NCBI RefSeq assembly: GCF_014635845.1
Contig: NZ_BMDP01000003.1
Location: forward strand, 124,001-188,000
Length of the DNA: 64,000 nt
DNA from: Oxalicibacterium solurbis
GTDB lineage: Bacteria; Pseudomonadota; Gammaproteobacteria; Burkholderiales; Burkholderiaceae_D
Reading direction: 5' to 3'
In this document: piece by piece, positions 36,616-44,851 of the stretch
Position numbering within the stretch: the first letter of the stretch is position 1
Layout: the number at the start of each line of letters is the position of its first letter
The notes under the pieces: model-generated
The model's input: only the letters and a program-made list of their open reading frames with translations
The model's database searches: none
Told to the model about the DNA's origin: nothing
Translations under genes and position numbers: made by a program

Positions 36616-37107
36616 ATGCAACTCGAAGGCTCCTGTCACTGCGGTGCCGTGCAGTTCTCGCTGCATAGCGCCACGCCCGTTCCCTACCAGCGCTGCTACT
36701 GCTCGATCTGCCGCAAGACGCAGGGCGGCGGCGGTTATGCAATCAATATCGGCGGCGATGCGAAAACGCTGAAGGTGAAAGGCAAGGACGACGTCAGCAT
36801 CTACCATGCCGTCATGCGCGTGCCGGGCGAACGCACGCATGCGAGCAAGGCCGAGCGCCACTTCTGTCGGCGCTGCGGCAGCGCGCTATGGCTGTTCGAT
36901 CCGGCGTGGCCGGACTTGGTGCATCCGTTCGCTTCGGCGATCGATACGCCGCTGCCGGCACCGCCGGAAACCACGCACCTGATGCTGGACTTCAAGGCGC
37001 CGTGGGTAGAGATCGATGCCGGGAAAAAGGACAAGCGGTTCGATGTCTACCCCGAGGAATCGCTGGCCGAATGGCATGCGCGGCTGGGATTGACGTCGAC
37101 GGACTGA
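36616..37107 (+). CDS. GFA-family (Mss4-like) zinc protein
   Basis: A 163-residue protein with zinc-binding Cys pairs C7-H-C9-G, C27-x-C29-x2-C32 and a later CRRCGS, the pattern of glutathione-dependent formaldehyde-activating (GFA) enzymes. The family name comes from glutathione-formaldehyde adduct formation in one member; most members have unknown substrates. GGAGG five bases before the ATG at 36616 fixes the start. A second, distinct GFA gene is at 43590-43937. No operon partner: the next gene (gpmA) is convergent. Confidence 0.88.
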   Translation: MQLEGSCHCGAVQFSLHSATPVPYQRCYCSICRKTQGGGGYAINIGGDAKTLKVKGKDDVSIYHAVMRVPGERTHASKAERHFCRRCGSALWLFDPAWPDLVHPFASAIDTPLPAPPETTHLMLDFKAPWVEIDAGKKDKRFDVYPEESLAEWHARLGLTSTD

Positions 37108-37229
37108 AGAAAAATGAAAAGCTGCGATTGAAGCGGCTTTCTGAAGCCGGAGATTGCGGCGGCACGATGCGCAGCCGATCGCACTACACCGTATGGAGCG
37201 ATCGGCCGCCGCAGGCCGTCACGCAGTAA

Positions 37230-37949
37230 TCAAAGAATGGTCGATATCGTCGCATCGGCAATCTGCATCGACTGCCGCTCCAGCACGCGCATCTGCGCAT
37301 CGAGGCGATAGATCAGCGGCACGCCGTTGGGTACCTCGAAACTCGCCGCTTCTTCATCGGGCATGTCTTCCAGCAGCTTGACCAGTGCCCGCTGGCTGTT
37401 GCCGTGCGTGCAGATGATGATGTTCTTGCCGGCCTTCAACTGCGGCACGATCGCCTCGTCCCAGAACACGCGCACGCGTTCGACCGTGTCTTTCAGCGAT
37501 TCGCCCAGCGGCAGCAATTGCGGTGCAATGTCGCGATAACGCGCCTCGCCTGCCGGCGCGCGCGGATCGTCGGCGGCCATCAGCGGCGGCCGCGCATCGA
37601 AGCCGCGCCGCCATTTCCACACCTGGTCCTCGCCGAACTGCGCGATCGTATCGTCGCGCCGCAACCCGGTCAGCGCGCCGTAGTGGCGCTCGTTCAGGCG
37701 CCAGTGCTTGACGATGGGCAGGCACATCGCATCCATCTCGTCGAGGATCAGCCATTGCGAACGGATCGTGCGCTTGAGCAACGAGGTCACGGCGAAATCG
37801 AAACGGAAGCCCGCATCGGCCAAGGCGCGGCCGGCGCGGCGCGCCTGCTGGCGGCCTTTTTCGGTGATGTCGATATCCGTCCAGCCGGTGAAACGGTTTT
37901 CCATGTTCCATTGCGACTCGCCATGGCGGACGATGACCAGATTGCCCAT
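37230..37949 (-). CDS. gpmA: 2,3-bisphosphoglycerate-dependent phosphoglycerate mutase
   Basis: A 239-residue protein with LVIVRHGESQWNMENRFTGWTD at the start. The phospho-histidine is in RHG (H9), ERHYGALTGL carries the conserved Glu, and ICTHGNSQRALVKLLE the second catalytic His. It interconverts 3- and 2-phosphoglycerate in glycolysis and gluconeogenesis. The ATG at 37949 follows GGAAAAAGA and places the RHG motif at the usual position. Some segments (LDEMDAMCLPIVKHW) are more diverged than in typical GpmA, but all catalytic positions seen are intact. Confidence 0.93.
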   Translation of the reverse strand: MGNLVIVRHGESQWNMENRFTGWTDIDITEKGRQQARRAGRALADAGFRFDFAVTSLLKRTIRSQWLILDEMDAMCLPIVKHWRLNERHYGALTGLRRDDTIAQFGEDQVWKWRRGFDARPPLMAADDPRAPAGEARYRDIAPQLLPLGESLKDTVERVRVFWDEAIVPQLKAGKNIIICTHGNSQRALVKLLEDMPDEEAASFEVPNGVPLIYRLDAQMRVLERQSMQIADATISTIL

Positions 37950-38270
37950 TCTTTTTCCGTCTCGGAAATACAAAGGTGCAAGATTAACCGAGATTGCGGA
38001 TGTCGGTTTATCAACAGATGCTTTTACGAAAACCGCCGCCGCTGCAAACGTCTGAACAAATCGTCACCCGAATCGCCGTTTTGCAGAAAAAATCCGCCTT
38101 CCGGTGCCATTCGCAAGCACGCAGCGGCAACCAATATGAGAACATGGCGTCAACGCCGCCGACGTTCGCTGCGTTGCCTGCTCATCAAGCGCATCGGCGA
38201 TTTCCCGCCGATGCAGACGCAGCGTAAAACGTCGGCGGTCGTCGTTCAGGGAACATCGGGAAACTCCTTC
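37950..38270. other. Intergenic region, 321 bases, no supported gene
   Basis: Divergent gap between gpmA and the DUF2242 lipoprotein gene. An in-frame ATG at 38211 could lengthen the lipoprotein by 20 residues but would bury its signal peptide. Nothing else recognisable. Confidence 0.4.
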
Positions 38271-39251
38271 ATGCAATCCAGTACTCGCATTCTGCTGTCG
38301 GCGCTGCTGCTGACCGTCGCCGCCTGCTCCAGCGCGCCGCCCGCGGTCTACACGGAAGAAAAGTTCGATTCGACGAATATCTATTCGCGCCGTTTCGAAG
38401 TCAGTTCCACCGTCGCCTGCGAGGCGGTACGCCGCACGCTGCTGAGCCAGGGTTACGTGATCGTCACGTCCAGTGCCAACCAGGTCACCAGCAGCAAGAG
38501 TTTCCAGCCGCGCGACGATGCGCACGTGCAGATTTCTTTCCGCGTGGTCTGCACCGACGACGACGCGAAGGGCGACAAATCGTCGATCTATGTGAATGCG
38601 CTGGAAGACCGCTATGCGCTGAAGAAGGTCAACAACGTCGCCAGCCTCGGCGTGGGTGTACTGGGTTCGGTATCGCTGCCGTTCTCGTCGAGCGACGATT
38701 CGCTGGTGAAGGTGGCGAGCGAGACGATTTCTTCGGACAAGTTCTATTCGCGCTTCTTCTATCTGGTCGAGCGCTTCCTGGATAACGCAACGATAGAAGA
38801 CGAGGACGACGACCATCTGACACCGCCGGGTGCGCCCAAGCCAGCTCCGGCCGAACGCCCGGTGACGACGATGCCGTCTTCCGCCACGCCTGAAACGCCG
38901 GTGGCGACAACGCCGACAGCGGCCGCTGTGCCGGCCGTCGCCGTTGTATCTCCTTCAGCTGCAGCTGTCTCGGCGCCCGTGCCGGCGCCTGCAGCTGCGG
39001 CCGCGCATGCGGCTCCGCTCGAAACCGCTGCTGCATCCATATCGGCAACGCCTGCTTCTCAGGAAAAGGTGGAAGCCGCAACCGCTCCGACCACTGCGCC
39101 CATCGTTGCCACTACCTCGGCAGCAACAGCGACTGCACCGCTCCAGACCGTAGCAGTAGAAACCGCAGCCTCGCATGCCGCAGAAACTCCGGCACCGACG
39201 GCTGCAAGCTCGACCGATGTGCCGCCAACCACGGCATCGCAGCAGCCGTAA
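38271..39251 (+). CDS. DUF2242-like lipoprotein with Ala/Pro/Thr-rich tail
   Basis: 326 residues. The start MQSSTRILLSALLLTVAACSS is a lipoprotein signal with lipobox VAAC (Cys19). A folded domain to about residue 180 contains FEVSSTVACEAVRRTLLSQGYVI and KKVNNVASLGVGVLGSVSLPF, matching DUF2242. The last 140 residues are low-complexity Ala/Pro/Thr/Val, likely an extended tail across the periplasm or cell surface. Function unknown. It converges with the efflux remnant at 39280. The repetitive tail is coded by GC-rich sequence normal for this genome. Confidence 0.8.
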   Translation: MQSSTRILLSALLLTVAACSSAPPAVYTEEKFDSTNIYSRRFEVSSTVACEAVRRTLLSQGYVIVTSSANQVTSSKSFQPRDDAHVQISFRVVCTDDDAKGDKSSIYVNALEDRYALKKVNNVASLGVGVLGSVSLPFSSSDDSLVKVASETISSDKFYSRFFYLVERFLDNATIEDEDDDHLTPPGAPKPAPAERPVTTMPSSATPETPVATTPTAAAVPAVAVVSPSAAAVSAPVPAPAAAAAHAAPLETAAASISATPASQEKVEAATAPTTAPIVATTSAATATAPLQTVAVETAASHAAETPAPTAASSTDVPPTTASQQP

Positions 39252-39279
39252 CGCCCCGCCCTGACAGGGCATCACACTG

Positions 39280-39663
39280 TCAGGACGCCTCCGCTTCCGA
39301 CAACTGCCAGCCGCCGCCCAGCGCACGATACAAACCGACCGACGCCTGCAGGCGCTGCATGCGCAATTGGGCCACGGCATCCTGCGCGCCATACAAGGTG
39401 CGTTGCGCATCGAGCAGCACCAGTGCGGTTTCCGCACCGGCGCGATAGCGAAATTCAGCCAGCGTCAGCGCGCGTTGCGCCTGCCGCGCTTCCTCTTCCT
39501 GCGCCACGCGCTGCGCATCAATGCCGGCAATCGTATTCAACGCTATTTCCACATCGCCGTACGCGGCGACGATGGCCTGCCGGTATTGCGCCAGCAACTC
39601 TTCACGTTGCGCAATCGCCAGATCGCGGCCGGCCGCCAGCCGCCCTGCATTGAAGATCGGCAC
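39280..39663 (-). pseudogene. Remnant of a TolC/NodT-type outer-membrane efflux protein (C-terminal quarter)
   Basis: About 127 residues from PIFNAGRLAAGRDLAIAQREELLAQYR to the stop at 39280. These match only the last third or so of OprM/NodT-type channel proteins (helical hairpin with RYRAGAETALVLLDAQRTLYGAQ). Normal members are near 450-490 residues. Immediately upstream, at about 39658-39665, the sequence becomes an ECF sigma factor gene in another frame. No promoter, signal peptide or lipobox remains, so it is a truncated fragment left by a deletion or rearrangement. Confidence 0.8.
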
Positions 39664-39910
39664 GCTCCAGCGCCTGCCGCTGGTACCAGTTGACGACCAG
39701 ACCCTTGGCGACCGTCGTCAGATAGGCGCGCGGTTCATGCAGCGACGACACGTCGCGCGAGGCGAGGATGCGGATGAAGGTGTCCTGCGTCAGGTCGGCC
39801 GCATCGAAGGTGTTGCCGATCTTCTTGCACAACCAGCCGAGCAGCCAGCCGTGGTGGTTGCTGTACAAGGCGGCGACCGCCTCGCGTTGATGCGCGATTT
39901 CAGTCGACAC
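39602..39910 (-). pseudogene. Truncated FecI-type ECF sigma factor
   Basis: From the GTG at 39910, about 83 residues of sigma-70 region 2 are intact (HHGWLLGWLCKKIGNTFDAADLTQDTFIRILAS, then REPRAYLTTVAKGLVVNWYQRQALERA-type sequence). Region 4, needed for -35 recognition, is absent. At about 39660 it runs into the efflux remnant and then about 20 out-of-frame residues to a stop at 39602. FecI-type factors normally have 160-175 residues and adjoin fecR and a TonB receptor gene, both missing here. Overlap with the DUF2325 gene (39900-39910) and the Fur box upstream indicate a former iron-uptake operon. Confidence 0.8.
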
Positions 39911-40568
39911 GGTTGCGCTCTCCGTCGTCTTCCGTCGCAGTCGATTTTGCTGCCTCTGCTGCCGCTTCTGTCGTTGCTTCTGTCGTTGCTTCTGTCGTTG
40001 CTTCTGTCGTTGCTTCTGTCGCCGAATCAACGTGACTGGCGCGGTTGCCGCCATCGTCTTCGTCGCCGCGCACGAATTGCACCGCTTGCGGCTGTTCCGC
40101 CAGCACGCACTGTTCGCCGGTACGCCGGCATTGATCCTGTTCGCGCCAGTAATCGTCGTGGCTGATGCACGCGGTGCGGCAGATCACGGCATCCGCTGCT
40201 GCGGCGCCGAGCAGGCTTGCTGCATTAACGTCGGTCGGCGCAGGCACTGCCTGTCTGCGCAACCGTTCGCGCATCAGATCCTGCACGCGGCGCGTCAGCG
40301 ATTCGACCCGCTGCGCCAGCGTCACGCGCGACGGCAAGCCGGGAATGCCTTCACGCAGCGCCGCCATATCCTCGCGCAGATAAGCCAATGCCGTTTCGCG
40401 CACGAGCAGTTCGCCGCGCAGCCTGACCAGTTCGCCCTGCAGGCGCGCAATCTCCGCCGCCTGCCGCGCGACCAGTTCCGTGCAACGCGTCTGCACGCGG
40501 CCGTACTGCTTCAGCAGCGCCTTGTGCTCGCGCATCATGTTGTTCATTTCTTCGTCGGAATGTTCCAT
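39900..40568 (-). CDS. Coiled-coil DUF2325-like protein
   Basis: A 222-residue protein. The N-terminal half is a coiled coil (MNNMMREHKALLKQYGRVQT to about residue 110). A DUF2325-type domain follows with VICRTACISHDDYW, then QCRRTGEQCVLAEQPQA, a Cys/His pattern seen in proteins near haem/iron uptake and ECF genes. The C-terminal tail is a Thr-Glu-Ala repeat coded by a 12-base minisatellite. The ATG at 40568 starts the coiled coil. Behind a Fur box at 40695, it is the first gene of the broken iron operon and appears intact itself. Confidence 0.75.
   Translation of the reverse strand: MEHSDEEMNNMMREHKALLKQYGRVQTRCTELVARQAAEIARLQGELVRLRGELLVRETALAYLREDMAALREGIPGLPSRVTLAQRVESLTRRVQDLMRERLRRQAVPAPTDVNAASLLGAAAADAVICRTACISHDDYWREQDQCRRTGEQCVLAEQPQAVQFVRGDEDDGGNRASHVDSATEATTEATTEATTEATTEAAAEAAKSTATEDDGERNRVD
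39961..40020. repeat. 12-base minisatellite within the DUF2325-like gene
   Basis: GTTGCTTCTGTC is repeated exactly four times (39973-40020), preceded by a GCC-variant unit (39961-39972). The period of 12 keeps frame and adds four residues (Thr-Glu-Ala-Thr) per unit. Copy number could vary by slippage without frameshift. Confidence 0.9.
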
Positions 40569-40694
40569 GCCTCGTCTCCGGCCGCATCGCGGATGCGGCG
40601 TCCGTCCATGCGGCACGATGCGGCACGGACTCAGAAGGGGCGGTCAGGAAAGCAGCCGACGCGGCAAGCGGAAACCGCCCGAAGCCTTATTATA

Positions 40695-40713
40695 AATGAG
40701 AATTATTATCATT
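40695..40713. promoter_or_regulatory. Fur box
   Basis: AATGAGAATTATTATCATT closely matches the 19-base Fur consensus (interleaved GATAAT/ATTATC-type hexamers). It lies 126 bases upstream of the DUF2325-like gene, reading towards it. The remainder of the gap 40569-40981 shows no supported gene. Iron-dependent repression is inferred. Confidence 0.75.
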
Positions 40714-40981
40714 CAAACAGAGTGTTGTATCCGTTCGAATTTGTGCCGGATTTCATTGGCCAGCGGAAAGGAGGCTGATCGCGCCTGCTATCGAGAAGCT
40801 ACGCGTTTTTACGCTGCGAGCGTCACCCGACAGGCATCCATGCAATGGCGCCGAAGCTGGCTGCCTCGGAAGAAAACGCTACCGGCAAACAATCGCAATG
40901 CAACGCCGGAAGGAAAACTGACCGCGCCGCATTTCTATTGCAGCACGATCAGCTCTGACTCAATCGCACTTTAACCGCAGC

Positions 40982-42016
40982 TCAGCCGCGCAGACGTTCG
41001 ATCAGCAAATCGCCGAACTTCGACGTCGATGCACCGCCGCCCAGATCGGCGGTACGGCCGCTGTCGGTCGCCAGCACGGCATCGATCGCATCGCGCAGTT
41101 TCTGCGCCTGCGCCGGCTTGCCCACGTGGTCGAGCATCAGCGCACCGGCCAGCAGCAAGGCGCTCGGATTGGCCAGTCCCTTGCCGGCGATGTCGGGCGC
41201 GGAACCATGCACCGCCTCGAAGATCGCGGCATCCTCGCCGATGTTCGCGCCCGGCGCCATGCCGAGGCCGCCGACCAGGCCGGCGATCTGGTCGGACAGG
41301 ATGTCGCCGAACAGGTTGGTGGAAACGATCACGTCGAACTGCCACGGATTCAGCACCAGCTGCATCGCGCAGGCATCGACGATGCGGTCGTCGTATTCGA
41401 GGCGGTCTGCGTAATCGAGACCGACTTCCTTCGCGGTTTCGAGGAACATGCCGGTCAGCGCCTTCAGCACGTTGGCCTTGTGCACGATGGTGACCTTGCG
41501 ACGCTGATTGCGCACCGCGTAGTCGAACGCGAAGCGCGCGATGCGGCGGCTGCCGGCGCGCGTATTGATGCCGGTCGCCATCGCCACCGCATGCGGATCG
41601 CCGCCGATCGGCACGTAGTGTTCATGGCCGACGTACAGTCCTTCCAGATTTTCGCGCACCAGCACCAGATCGATCTTGTCGTAGCGACCGGGGATGATGG
41701 TGCGCGCGGGACGCACGTTGGCGTACAGCTGGAAGGCTTCGCGCAGGCGCACGTTGACGGAGCGGAAACCGCCGCCGACCGGCGTCGTCAGTGGACCTTT
41801 CAGCGCGAGGCCGGTACGGCGGATGCTGTCCAGCGTCTCGGCCGGCAGCAGGTCGCCGCTCTTTTCCAGCGCGTTCAGGCCGGCCTGCTGCGTTTCCCAT
41901 GCGAACGGGCTGCCCAGCGCATCGAAGACGCGCACCGCGACGTCGACGATTTCCGGTCCGATGCCGTCCCCGGGGATGAGCGTTGCTGGAATGCCGTGCG
42001 GTGTTGCGTTCGCCAT
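40982..42016 (-). CDS. Isocitrate/isopropylmalate-family NAD-dependent dehydrogenase
   Basis: A 344-residue protein. LIPGDGIGPEIVDVAVRVFD is the family start; VNVRLREAFQLYANVRPART and LVLVRENLEGLYVGHEHY form the substrate pocket with the conserved Arg residues; VSTNLFGDILSDQIAGLVGGLGMAPGANIG holds the metal-binding Asp residues, and FEAVHGSAPDIAGKGLANPSALLLA the NAD site. It is nearest to NAD-dependent isocitrate dehydrogenases of bacteria, though tartrate or homoisocitrate dehydrogenase cannot be excluded. CGGGAGTAA precedes the ATG at 42016. Single gene, divergent from the OsmC gene. Confidence 0.88.
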   Translation of the reverse strand: MANATPHGIPATLIPGDGIGPEIVDVAVRVFDALGSPFAWETQQAGLNALEKSGDLLPAETLDSIRRTGLALKGPLTTPVGGGFRSVNVRLREAFQLYANVRPARTIIPGRYDKIDLVLVRENLEGLYVGHEHYVPIGGDPHAVAMATGINTRAGSRRIARFAFDYAVRNQRRKVTIVHKANVLKALTGMFLETAKEVGLDYADRLEYDDRIVDACAMQLVLNPWQFDVIVSTNLFGDILSDQIAGLVGGLGMAPGANIGEDAAIFEAVHGSAPDIAGKGLANPSALLLAGALMLDHVGKPAQAQKLRDAIDAVLATDSGRTADLGGGASTSKFGDLLIERLRG

Positions 42017-42246
42017 GAGGGTTACTCCCGATCGATGAACAAGACGAACAGTGTATTCCCATCCGTCAACCTGCGTCGGCAGTCCGACCGATGAAATTTT
42101 TTTGTGCCATCCACCCAAACCTGTCCGTTCGGCTGCCTGTTCTCTGTTCCGTCTTGCGACCTAAGTTATAGTACGCGCACGGTCGGCGGCATCGCTTCGG
42201 CACCGCGGCAGGCCTTTTTCCCTGACTTGATATTGGAGATTTCCGG

Positions 42247-42630
42247 ATGGATGTGAACGTATACCGTGGCGAAGGCAAACTGCAGCACGTGGTCGAAGTC
42301 GGCCCGCACAAACTGATCGCCGACGCGCCGTCGCAATATGGCGGCGAGGATGCCGGCTTCACGCCGCACGACCTGCTGGCCGCCTCGCTCGGTGCCTGCA
42401 CCGCGCTGACGTTGAACATGTACGCCAAGCGCAAGGAGATGGATCTGCAGAAGGTCGACGTCAAGGTCGAGCACGCGGACAAGGATGGCGCCTACGTCTT
42501 CCACCGCAAGCTGACCTTCCACGGCAACCTGACCGACGAGCAGAAGACCAGCCTGCTCGGCATTGCCGACAAGTGCCCGATCCACAAGGTGCTGTCCGGC
42601 GAGATCAAGATCGTCACCGAGGCGGTGTAA
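42247..42630 (+). CDS. OsmC-family peroxiredoxin-like protein
   Basis: A 127-residue protein with both OsmC redox Cys, C51 in LGACTALTLNMYA and C110 in ADKCPIHKVLSG. The family reduces organic hydroperoxides with thiol donors in the cytoplasm. It starts at 42247 after TTGGAGATTT. The pirin gene follows after two bases, with a ribosome site inside the OsmC end, so the two form an operon, a pairing seen in other proteobacteria and suggesting joint oxidative stress use. Confidence 0.92.
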   Translation: MDVNVYRGEGKLQHVVEVGPHKLIADAPSQYGGEDAGFTPHDLLAASLGACTALTLNMYAKRKEMDLQKVDVKVEHADKDGAYVFHRKLTFHGNLTDEQKTSLLGIADKCPIHKVLSGEIKIVTEAV

Positions 42631-42632
42631 GC

Positions 42633-43547
42633 ATGGAGGCCGGCAGCGCACTGGAAACCGTTGTCGTCCCGCGCACGCGCGACCTGGGCGACAACTTCGA
42701 AGTCCGTCGTGCGCTGCCGACCACGCAGAAACGCATGGTCGGGCCTTTCGTCTTCCTCGACCAGATGGGGCCTCACGGCTTCGACGCCGGCACCGGCCTC
42801 GACGTGCGGCCGCACCCGCACATCGGACTGGCGACCGTCACTTATCTATTTGACGGCGAGATCGAGCACCGCGACAGCGTCGGCTCGGTACAGGTCATTC
42901 AGCCGGGTGCGGTCAACTGGATGACGGCCGGCAGCGGCATCGTCCATTCGGAACGCACGGCCGCCGACAAGCGCAAGAAACCTTCGTCGCTGTTCGGCCT
43001 GCAATGCTGGGTCGCCCTGCCGAAGGCGCATGAGGAAACCGATCCCGACTTCGCTCACATCGCCGCCACCGCATTGCCGATGCTGGAAGGAGAAGGCGCA
43101 TCCGTCACCATCGTCGCCGGCAGCTTCTTCGGCCAGCGCGCGCCGGTGCCGACGCTGTCCGACCTGTTCTACGCCGATGTCGTGCTGCAACCGGGCGCGC
43201 GGCTCGACGTGCCAGCCGAATATCCGGAGCAGGCGATGTATGTGGTCGAAGGCAAACTCGATCTGGGCCGCGACGGCATCTTCGAAGCAGGCCAGTTGCT
43301 GGTGCTGAAGGCAGATACCGCCGTCACGCTGCGCGGTGCGGGACCGGGCATGACGCGGTTGATGCTGCTGGGCGGCGAACCGATGGATGGCTCGCGTTAT
43401 GTGTCGTGGAATTTCGTCTCCAGCTCGCTTGATCGCCTCGAACAGGCGAAGGAAGACTGGAAACACCAGCGTTTTCCCGCCGTGCCGGGCGAAACCGAAT
43501 TCATCCCGATGCCGGACATTCCCGGCAAACCGGTCGGCTATCCGTAA
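42633..43547 (+). CDS. Pirin-family bicupin protein
   Basis: A 304-residue bicupin. The metal-binding motif of the first cupin is RPHPHIGLATVTYLFDGEIEHRDS, with three His; GSGIVHSERT and GLQCWVALP are further pirin signatures. Bacterial pirins include quercetin dioxygenases and regulatory partners of metabolic enzymes; which applies is unknown. The ATG at 42633 is two bases after the OsmC stop. The C terminus (FIPMPDIPGKPVGYP) matches family length. Confidence 0.92.
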   Translation: MEAGSALETVVVPRTRDLGDNFEVRRALPTTQKRMVGPFVFLDQMGPHGFDAGTGLDVRPHPHIGLATVTYLFDGEIEHRDSVGSVQVIQPGAVNWMTAGSGIVHSERTAADKRKKPSSLFGLQCWVALPKAHEETDPDFAHIAATALPMLEGEGASVTIVAGSFFGQRAPVPTLSDLFYADVVLQPGARLDVPAEYPEQAMYVVEGKLDLGRDGIFEAGQLLVLKADTAVTLRGAGPGMTRLMLLGGEPMDGSRYVSWNFVSSSLDRLEQAKEDWKHQRFPAVPGETEFIPMPDIPGKPVGYP

Positions 43548-43589
43548 GCGATTCCTGCTGGTTAAGTTGGCTGACCAGGTTGGCTGACA

Positions 43590-43937
43590 TCAGGTGCTAC
43601 GGCCGTCGTACTGATGGCGCTTCAGCGCCGCCAGATCCACGTCTTCCAGACAGCGCACATTGATCGCCGCCATCGCGTTGCCGGCCGGATCGGTGCCGAA
43701 CGCAAACGGCTGACAACCGCAACTCGTACAGAAGCGATGTTCGATGCGGTGCGTATTGAATTTGTAAACAGTCGCCTTGTCCTCGCCGCTTTTCAACGTG
43801 AATTTCGCGCGCGGCACAAACCACAGCAATGTTCCCTTGCGGCTGCAATAAGAACAGTTGCATTCGATCGCGTGATCGATCTCGCCTTCCGCTACGAACG
43901 TGATGTCGCCGCAATGGCAGGAACCCTGATAGTGCAT
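43590..43937 (-). CDS. GFA-family (Mss4-like) zinc protein, short form
   Basis: A 115-residue protein. Zinc ligands are visible as SCHCGD at residues 6-10, NCSYCSRKG and FCTSCGCQPF, the compact GFA layout also called centromere protein V-like. It is distinct from the longer GFA protein at 36616 and shares little sequence beyond the Cys motifs. Located downstream of the sigma/anti-sigma genes on the same strand with an 89-base gap, so it may or may not share their transcript. Substrate unknown. Confidence 0.88.
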   Translation of the reverse strand: MHYQGSCHCGDITFVAEGEIDHAIECNCSYCSRKGTLLWFVPRAKFTLKSGEDKATVYKFNTHRIEHRFCTSCGCQPFAFGTDPAGNAMAAINVRCLEDVDLAALKRHQYDGRST

Positions 43938-44026
43938 GTCGTCTCCTCGCAGTGGGCTGCAATCCGGTGCTGCAGGCCTGCCGCCATTCTAGCGCCGGCA
44001 GGCGGCACTGCCGTCGCGGAACACGC

Positions 44027-44851
44027 CTATCGCGGCACATCCAGTTGTTCGTACACCGCATTCGCAATCTTCGACAACGCGCTCTTGTCGATGCCGCCCG
44101 ACAGCGCATAACCGAACTTGCCGTCGATCCAGTAGAACACATTGATCTGACCTTCCTTTGCAAAACGGAAACCGGTGTCCGTGTTCTGCGCCTGATCGGT
44201 CGAGACATACAGGGTCAGACGCTGGCCGCCCGCGTCCTGATACATGAACTGCGCAACCGGCCCGGTCTGGCCCGGCAGCAAACGGCCGCCCATCAGTTCG
44301 TAACCAAGCTTGCCGAGCTTCGGCGGATGCAAAGGCGTGCCGATGCGTTTCGACAGCCACTTCACCAGTGCATCTTCGTCGTCGGACGTGACTTCCACCG
44401 GGCGACGCACATCGGGGCTATACACGGCATGCGCCACCGCAGCCTGATGCGCCAGCGCGGCAACCTGCAGCGACGCTTCGGTGCCGAGGTGCGCCGTCAA
44501 TGTGGCGGATGGCTGGCTGGCGCCATGCAGCATCCAGCCACCGACACCGCCGGCCAGTGCGATCAGCAAGGCTGCCGCGTAACGACCGAGAAATGCCGGA
44601 CCGAAGTGTCGATGCACACCAGCCTCAACGCTCGCATCGATATTCATATGCAAGCGCGGCGGCACCGGTTCGTCGAGCACCGGATCGAACAGTTCGCGCA
44701 GCGCATCGTTCTGGTCGCGCCATGCCTGGATACGCTCCATTTCTTCCGGCCTCGATGCCAGATAGCCGTCGACCTCCTGCCGGCGCGATGCGCTCAGCAA
44801 ATCGTCGGCATAGGCATGCAGATCCGATTCGGTAATGGGGAGCCGGCTCAT
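44027..44851 (-). CDS. Anti-sigma factor, single-pass membrane protein
   Basis: A 274-residue protein. The N-terminal cytoplasmic part (ESDLHAYADDLLSASRRQEVDGYLASRPE) matches anti-sigma domains though the zinc His-Cys motif is incomplete. One membrane span lies near 88-107 (YAAALLIALAGGVGGWML), followed by a periplasmic domain. Its start overlaps the sigma factor stop by four bases, so the two are coupled. Anti-sigma proteins of this type hold the sigma factor until an envelope signal arrives. Signal unknown. Confidence 0.88.
   Translation of the reverse strand: MSRLPITESDLHAYADDLLSASRRQEVDGYLASRPEEMERIQAWRDQNDALRELFDPVLDEPVPPRLHMNIDASVEAGVHRHFGPAFLGRYAAALLIALAGGVGGWMLHGASQPSATLTAHLGTEASLQVAALAHQAAVAHAVYSPDVRRPVEVTSDDEDALVKWLSKRIGTPLHPPKLGKLGYELMGGRLLPGQTGPVAQFMYQDAGGQRLTLYVSTDQAQNTDTGFRFAKEGQINVFYWIDGKFGYALSGGIDKSALSKIANAVYEQLDVPR

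Noticed and set aside
36251-36742. Faint rhodanese-like fragment on the minus strand (DPVLDVRSPRNL)
   Set aside because: The similarity is limited to a dozen residues, no active Cys loop follows, and no ribosome site or start is evident.
39961-40020. CRISPR array
   Set aside because: The repeats are contiguous 12-base units inside a coding frame with no spacers; no cas genes in the window.
39602-40054. A Gln/Lys/Arg-repeat-bearing longer version of the ECF sigma gene starting at 40054
   Set aside because: The repeat segment is the DUF2325 minisatellite read in another frame; the sigma domain begins near 39910.
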